Below are positions 5,529 through 9,543 of a stretch of DNA of 9,543 nt, in pieces (the first letter of the stretch is position 1; each line of letters opens with the position of its first letter). Both the position numbers and the translations under genes were made by a program. The notes below the pieces were generated by a model. The model worked only from the letters and a program-made list of their open reading frames with translations. It was not told where the DNA came from and did no database searches. This stretch comes from Cyclobacteriaceae bacterium (GTDB lineage Bacteria > Bacteroidota > Bacteroidia > Cytophagales > Cyclobacteriaceae): contig VFKK01000105.1 in NCBI GenBank assembly GCA_009885605.1, positions 1-9,543 of the forward strand, written 5' to 3'.

Positions 5529-6323
5529 ATGATCAAAATCAAATTAATACTGGCAGTCACCTTTTTTGCAACTTTAATTTTCATTGGATTTGCTTTCAAA
5601 TCTAATGTTGAGGAGCAATCTGAATGGAAAGTCATATTCAACGGTAAAGATCTCACCGGCTGGACTCCAAAGATTCATCATCATGAGTCAGGTGATAATT
5701 ACGCCAATACCTTTCGAGTTGTAGATGGCTTGTTGGAAGTTAATTACGATGATTACGGCGCATTTGAGGATCGTTATGGGCACTTGTTTTATGAGAAACC
5801 TTATTCATCCTTTCAGCTCAGCTGGGAATATCGGTTCACGGATCAATGGCTGAAGGATGCCGCTAGTTATACCTATCGGAATTCCGGAATTATGTTTCAT
5901 TCCCAATCTCCGGAGACCATTCTGAAAGAACAGGATTGGCCGATTTCGGTAGAGTTTCAACTTTATGCGGAGGAAAAAGAGAGCGTTCCAAGACCAACCG
6001 GAAACATGTGTTCACCGGGAACTGACGTGGTTTTTGATGGTAAAATTGATCCTCGGCATTGCATCAATTCTTCTGCTCCTACTTTCAAATGGGATCAATG
6101 GGTGAAAGCTGATTTGATCGTTTACGGAGATTCTCTGGTGATTCATATGATCAACAGCGACACAGTACTTCGGTACACCAAACCTCAAATCGGTGGAGGT
6201 GTGGCAAATCGTTTTGATCCGGCAATTAAAGTGGATGGAACTCCCCTTAAGTCGGGCTACATCGCGCTTCAAAGTGAAGGTCAGGGGATTGTTTTTAAAA
6301 ATATCAAAATCAGGGAGCTGTAA
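5529..6323 (+). CDS. Secreted DUF1080 (3-keto-disaccharide hydrolase-type) protein
   Basis: A 264-residue protein. Residues 1-23 form a signal peptide or membrane anchor (MIKIK followed by a hydrophobic LILAVTFFATLIFIGFAF core). No lipobox cysteine is present. The rest is one DUF1080/PF06439 domain, a concanavalin-like beta-sandwich. It opens with the typical VIFNGKDLTGW (35-45) and ends with SGYIALQSEGQGIVFKNIKI (242-261), the most recognisable part of the family. Members occur in large numbers in Bacteroidota and Planctomycetes. Some are reported to cleave 3-keto-glycosides, but most are uncharacterised. C161 and C178 are the only cysteines and could form a disulfide in the periplasm. No sugar-oxidising partner gene is nearby, so the substrate is unknown. 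It is flanked by an upstream terminator and a shared downstream terminator. Confidence 0.9.
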   Translation: MIKIKLILAVTFFATLIFIGFAFKSNVEEQSEWKVIFNGKDLTGWTPKIHHHESGDNYANTFRVVDGLLEVNYDDYGAFEDRYGHLFYEKPYSSFQLSWEYRFTDQWLKDAASYTYRNSGIMFHSQSPETILKEQDWPISVEFQLYAEEKESVPRPTGNMCSPGTDVVFDGKIDPRHCINSSAPTFKWDQWVKADLIVYGDSLVIHMINSDTVLRYTKPQIGGGVANRFDPAIKVDGTPLKSGYIALQSEGQGIVFKNIKIREL

Positions 6324-6348
6324 TTCAAACCCATAATTTGTTAAATAA

Positions 6349-6380
6349 AAAAATCCGGAGCTGGATAGCTCCGGATTTTT
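6349..6380. terminator. Bidirectional intrinsic terminator between the DUF1080 gene and valS
   Basis: A perfect 14-bp stem pairs 6349-6362 with 6367-6380 around a 4-base loop (GGAT). Its core is TCCGGAGCT/AGCTCCGGA, with A and T runs at the two ends. Both strands therefore give a GC-rich hairpin followed by U residues. It lies between two convergent genes, 26 bases after the DUF1080 stop and 26 bases after the valS stop, and can end both transcripts. Confidence 0.95.
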
Positions 6381-6406
6381 CAATAACTCCATAACTCAAA
6401 AACCAA

Positions 6407-9040
6407 TTACCCCAGCTTCGCCAAACTATCCTCCAAGGTTTTAATCTTTGCCTCTGCGTCCTCTTGCTTTTTGCGTTCCATTTCGATGACTTGTGCAGGA
6501 GCTCCTGCTACAAATCGCTCGTTGCTGAGCTTTTTCATCACCGAATTCAGGAATCCTTTTGTGTATTCAATTTCCTTTTTCAGGTTTTCCTTTTCTTCTT
6601 CCACATTAATCGAGTCGCCCATCGGTACAAAACACTCGTCCGCTTTCACGACGAAGCTCATTGCATTTGGCACATTTTCTCCGAAACTCAGGGAAGACAA
6701 ATTCGCCAGCTTGGTCAGCACGGATTCGAATCGGCTGTAGATTGCCTCATTCTTGGCATTGATGGTCAATTCCAGCGTTTCTTTTGGAGACATACCTTTG
6801 GATGCGCGGAGATTTCTAACCTGAGAAACTACCTCAAAAACCTGAGCTGCTTCTTCGGTGATTTTTCCGTCATAAGCTTTTGCCGAAGGCCATGGAGCCA
6901 AAATCAATGATTCTTCCACAGATCTTTCCTTGATTTGGTGCCAAAGTTCCTCTGTAATAAATGGCATAAACGGATGAAGAATTTTCAGAATTGATTCGAA
7001 AATCACAATCGTCTTGTCGTAAGTCGGCTGATCAATCGGATGCTGATAAGCCGGTTTGATCATTTCCAGATACCAGGAGCAGAAGTCATCCCAAACCAAT
7101 TTATAGGTCGCCATGAGCGCATCTGAAATTCTGAACTTCTCGAAATGCTCATCGATCTCAGCAAGTGCCTGATTGAAGCGATTTTCAAACCATTCGATGC
7201 TTGCTGTATTTGCCGAACCGTCCAGACTTGGATCGATTTCCCAGCCTTTCACCAATCGGAATGCATTCCAAATTTTGTTGGAGAAGTTTCTTCCCTGCTC
7301 CACAAGCTTATCATCGTAGGGCAAATCATTTCCGGCAGGAGAGGAGAAAAGCATTCCCGTTCTCACTCCATCAGCGCCAAACTGCGCAATCAATTCCAGC
7401 GGATCAGGTGAATTACCCAGAGATTTGGACATTTTACGACCTAATTTGTCCCTTACAATTCCGGTCAGGTAGACATTTTTGAAAGGCTTTTCGCCCATGT
7501 ATTCATAGCCCGCAATGATCATTCTCGCCACCCAGAAGAACAGAATCTCCGGAGCAGTCACAAGGTCATTGGTAGGGTAGTAGTATTTAAGTTCTTCATT
7601 TGGCTTGCCGGTGGTAAAAACATCCGTGTCAAAAACCGAGATCGGCCAAAGCCAGGCGCTAAACCAGGTATCCAATACATCCTCGTCCTGCTTCAGATCT
7701 GCCAAAGTGAAATTTGCCTTGAATTGGCCGTTCGCAATTTCAACAGCTTCTTCAGCAGTTTTGGCAACCACATATTCACCGTTTGGAAGGTAAAAGGCAG
7801 GAATTCTATGTCCCCACCAAAGCTGACGGGAGATACACCAATCCCGCACATTCTCCATCCAAGAGCGATACATGTTCTTGAACTTTGGCGGATAGAGTTG
7901 GATCACATCATCCATCACCGCACTCAACGCCGGCTTGGTGATGTCTTCCATACTGAGAAACCACTGCATGGAAAGTTTCGGCTCGATGATCGCATCGGTA
8001 CGCTCGGAGTGACCGACATTGGATTTGTAATCTTCGACTTTTTCCAACTGATCGATCTCGGCTAACAACTTTCCGATTTTCTTTCTCGCGATGAATCGAT
8101 CTTCACCAACAAGGATTTGCGCTTTCTCATTGAGCTTTCCGTCGTCGGCAAGAATGTCGATTACCTCTAGTTTATGCTTTACGCCAAGTTCGTAGTCATT
8201 GATATCGTGAGCAGGAGTCACTTTTAGACAGCCCGTTCCAAATTCCATGTCCACGTACTCATCTTCGATAATCGGAATTGGCCGATTGATCAGAGGGATA
8301 ATTGCTTTTCTGCCTTTCAGATGTGTGAATCTCGAATCATTCGGATTGATGCAGATTGCCACGTCGGCCATGATCGTCTCAGGTCTTGTGGTGGCAATGG
8401 TCAGGAATTGATCTTGGGTTCCTTCAATTTTATACTTGATGTAAAAGAGCTTGGATTGGATTTCCTTCATGATCACTTCGTCGTCCGACAAGGCAGTTTT
8501 GCCCTGAGGATCCCAGTTGACCATGCGGATGCCACGGTAGATTTTACCTTTTTTATGCAAGTCCACAAATACGCTGAGCACAGCATCGCTTAATCCCGCA
8601 TCCATGGTGAAGGCCGTTCGGTCCCAATCGCAGGAAGCACCAAGTTTCTTCAGCTGCTCCAGGATGATTCCTCCGTATTTCTCTTTCCATTCCCAGGCAT
8701 ACTTCAGGAATTCCTCCCGGGAAATCGATTTTTTGTCGATTCCCATATCCTTCAGCATGTTTACAACTTTCGCCTCGGTTGCGATCGATGCGTGATCCGT
8801 TCCCGGAACCCAGCAGGCATTTTTGCCTTTCATTCTGGCGCGACGGATCAAAACATCCTGAATGGTATTGTTCAGCATATGGCCCATGTGAAGTACTCCG
8901 GTGACGTTTGGAGGAGGAATCACAATGGTGTAAGGCTCTTTGCTGCGATCAACTTTCGAAGAAAAAAGCTTGTGCTCCATCCAGTACGCGTACCATTTGG
9001 CTTCGGTCGATGCTGGATCGTATTTGCTGGCAATAGACAT
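6407..9040 (-). CDS. valS: Valyl-tRNA synthetase
   Basis: An 877-residue class I aminoacyl-tRNA synthetase that charges tRNA-Val. From the start MSIASKYDPASTEAKWY it shows PPPNVTGVLHMGH with the HIGH-type signature HMGH at 51-54, and GTDHASIATE (80-89). The CP1 editing domain (about 200-345) carries TTRPETIMADVA and GTGCLKVTPAHDINDYELG. WWGHRIPAFY is at 408-417, LDTWFSAWLWP at 456-466, and the KMSKS loop GRKMSKSLGN at 534-543. The anticodon-binding helical domain (about 610-760) carries FCSWYLEMIKP. The C-terminal coiled-coil arm (about 812-877, with ERFVAGAPAQVIEMERKK) is the tRNA-clamping domain specific to ValRS. Length and all key motifs are normal. An in-frame ATG at 9106 would add 22 residues of non-family sequence, and the likely -7 box (9064-9071) lies inside that extension, so the start at 9040 is preferred. 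It is a single-gene unit with a terminator on each side. Confidence 0.97.
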   Translation of the reverse strand: MSIASKYDPASTEAKWYAYWMEHKLFSSKVDRSKEPYTIVIPPPNVTGVLHMGHMLNNTIQDVLIRRARMKGKNACWVPGTDHASIATEAKVVNMLKDMGIDKKSISREEFLKYAWEWKEKYGGIILEQLKKLGASCDWDRTAFTMDAGLSDAVLSVFVDLHKKGKIYRGIRMVNWDPQGKTALSDDEVIMKEIQSKLFYIKYKIEGTQDQFLTIATTRPETIMADVAICINPNDSRFTHLKGRKAIIPLINRPIPIIEDEYVDMEFGTGCLKVTPAHDINDYELGVKHKLEVIDILADDGKLNEKAQILVGEDRFIARKKIGKLLAEIDQLEKVEDYKSNVGHSERTDAIIEPKLSMQWFLSMEDITKPALSAVMDDVIQLYPPKFKNMYRSWMENVRDWCISRQLWWGHRIPAFYLPNGEYVVAKTAEEAVEIANGQFKANFTLADLKQDEDVLDTWFSAWLWPISVFDTDVFTTGKPNEELKYYYPTNDLVTAPEILFFWVARMIIAGYEYMGEKPFKNVYLTGIVRDKLGRKMSKSLGNSPDPLELIAQFGADGVRTGMLFSSPAGNDLPYDDKLVEQGRNFSNKIWNAFRLVKGWEIDPSLDGSANTASIEWFENRFNQALAEIDEHFEKFRISDALMATYKLVWDDFCSWYLEMIKPAYQHPIDQPTYDKTIVIFESILKILHPFMPFITEELWHQIKERSVEESLILAPWPSAKAYDGKITEEAAQVFEVVSQVRNLRASKGMSPKETLELTINAKNEAIYSRFESVLTKLANLSSLSFGENVPNAMSFVVKADECFVPMGDSINVEEEKENLKKEIEYTKGFLNSVMKKLSNERFVAGAPAQVIEMERKKQEDAEAKIKTLEDSLAKLG

Positions 9041-9063
9041 TTGAAAGAAAATTAATTGAGGGG

Positions 9064-9071
9064 CAAAAATA
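9064..9071 (-). promoter_or_regulatory. Probable valS -7 promoter element
   Basis: The minus strand reads TATTTTTG, a perfect match to the Bacteroidota -7 consensus TAnnTTTG, 23 bases before the preferred ATG at 9040. This gives a short leader of roughly 15-20 bases. No TTG or TTTG occurs at the usual -33 distance, where the sequence is a C/T-rich stretch. The paired CCTGAT dyads lie just upstream. Confidence 0.45.
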
Positions 9072-9090
9072 GGAGAAAAAGGGGAAAAGG

Positions 9091-9154
9091 CCTGATTGGA
9101 ATTCAAATCAGGGCAAACAAAAATGAACCTGATCTCCGTTTTATCCAGATCAGG
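9091..9154. repeat. Two tandem CCTGAT/ATCAGG inverted repeats upstream of valS
   Basis: The first dyad is CCTGATT (9091-9097) with AATCAGG (9106-9112), loop 8 bases. The second is CCTGATCT (9128-9135) with AGATCAGG (9147-9154), loop 11 bases. The four hexamers are in alternating orientation, starting at 9091, 9107, 9128 and 9149, so the last three are 21 bases apart, or two helical turns. Each dyad also has GAATTC (9099-9104) or GAATTC (9154-9159) in or beside it. No T run follows on either strand, so they are not intrinsic terminators. They sit upstream of the valS -7 box, as an operator pair would, or they may be a small repetitive element. Confidence 0.5.
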
Positions 9155-9268
9155 AATTCAATTCCAAATTTGCATAAAATGAACAACTTGAAATTATCCG
9201 TTTGATTTTCACTAGGTCAAGTACCCTTTCAGAATTGTGAAGCGAATGTAATCCCTGAAGGAATGCTG

Positions 9269-9298
9269 AAAAAAAGGCCGAAGTCTCCTACGGCCTTT
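9269..9298 (-). terminator. Intrinsic terminator of the CocE/NonD-type hydrolase gene
   Basis: Read on the minus strand, AAAGGCCG (9298-9291) pairs with CGGCCTTT (9280-9273) around a 10-base loop. A run of seven T completes it (9275-9269). It lies about 24 bases after the stop codon of the partial gene at the right edge and isolates it from valS. Confidence 0.88.
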
Positions 9299-9321
9299 CA
9301 CTAAACTTTTTGAACTTTACT

Positions 9322-9543
9322 TTATTTCTTCACAATCGGAAGCACAACCCTGCTCAGGCTTTTTCCTCCGTGATGAATTGAGTTGGTAGCGATTACACCC
9401 TCGCTTTCGTCAAAATTATTTCCGCCGGTGTTCAGATTTCGGTCAAATCTTGGGAAGTTGGAGCTGCTGACTTCGATCCGGATGCTATGGCCTTTTTCGA
9501 AGTAATTACTCGTGCTCATCGGAGTCATTTTGACCTCATAGAC
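9322..9543 (-). CDS. C-terminal end of a CocE/NonD-family (X-Pro dipeptidyl-peptidase-like) hydrolase, partial
   Basis: The last 73 codons of a gene running off the right edge. The frame stays open through base 9543, with VYEVK preceding the first internal Met, so no start is assigned. The sequence has the hallmark of the C-terminal beta-sandwich of CocE/NonD hydrolases (cocaine esterase, X-Pro dipeptidyl-peptidase and glutaryl-7-ACA acylase group): GHSIRIEVSSSNFPRFDRNL, then NTGG, IHHGGKSLSRVVLPIV, and the end. Family members are serine alpha/beta hydrolases acting on peptides or esters, often exported in Bacteroidota. The catalytic Ser-Asp-His are upstream, outside the window, so activity and localisation cannot be judged. 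The stop is followed by a strong intrinsic terminator. Confidence 0.85.
   Translation of the reverse strand, partial: VYEVKMTPMSTSNYFEKGHSIRIEVSSSNFPRFDRNLNTGGNNFDESEGVIATNSIHHGGKSLSRVVLPIVKK

Larger units (their letters stand above)
9041..9321. other. Intergenic region between the hydrolase gene and valS
   Basis: These 281 bases hold the valS -7 candidate (9064-9071), the tandem dyads (9091-9154) and the terminator of the upstream hydrolase (9269-9298). The stretch 9155-9268 is A/T-rich and shows no gene, repeat or hairpin that I can support. Confidence 0.7.

Noticed and set aside
5545..5569. TGGCAG ... TTTGCA considered as a sigma-54 promoter
   Set aside because: The spacing between GG and GC is 14 rather than 10 bases, and it lies inside the DUF1080 coding sequence.

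Overview
The window looks like a chromosomal housekeeping region of a Bacteroidota bacterium, probably of the Cytophagales/Cyclobacteriaceae type. The genus is not established. The reasons are: a long PurF-like amidotransferase beginning MSDAIKHECGIAM, a form I know mainly from Bacteroidota; a DUF1080 (3-keto-disaccharide hydrolase type) secreted protein; A-rich gene leaders without clear Shine-Dalgarno sequences; and a TATTTTTG box in front of valS that fits the Bacteroidota -7 consensus TAnnTTTG.

Left part (1-1961): the 3' end of a plus-strand gene, probably the Hpt end of a phosphorelay protein, meets a minus-strand NtrC-family sigma-54 response regulator (153-1559) tail to tail. Upstream of the regulator on the same strand is a small exported PepSY-like protein (1644-1961), with a strong intrinsic terminator between the two. 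The 350-base divergent intergenic region (1962-2311) holds a good sigma-54 (-24/-12) promoter candidate reading into the small exported protein. This suggests that the neighbouring regulator controls it.

Middle (2312-6380): three plus-strand genes, apparently separate transcription units since each is followed by a hairpin. They are a 627-residue PurF-like amidophosphoribosyltransferase with an altered glutaminase oxyanion loop and an altered iron-sulfur cysteine pattern, an M42 metallo-aminopeptidase, and a secreted DUF1080 protein. The last ends in a perfect 14-bp hairpin shared with the convergent valS.

Right part (6407-9543): minus-strand valS (valyl-tRNA synthetase, best start at 9040), its promoter region with two tandem CCTGAT/ATCAGG dyads, an intrinsic terminator, and the C-terminal end of a CocE/NonD-type (X-Pro dipeptidyl-peptidase-like) hydrolase running off the window edge.

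I see no mobile element, CRISPR array, tRNA, rRNA or defence locus. The most interesting points are the probable sigma-54 circuit around 1560-2071 and the divergent PurF-like enzyme. No wholly new system is evident.
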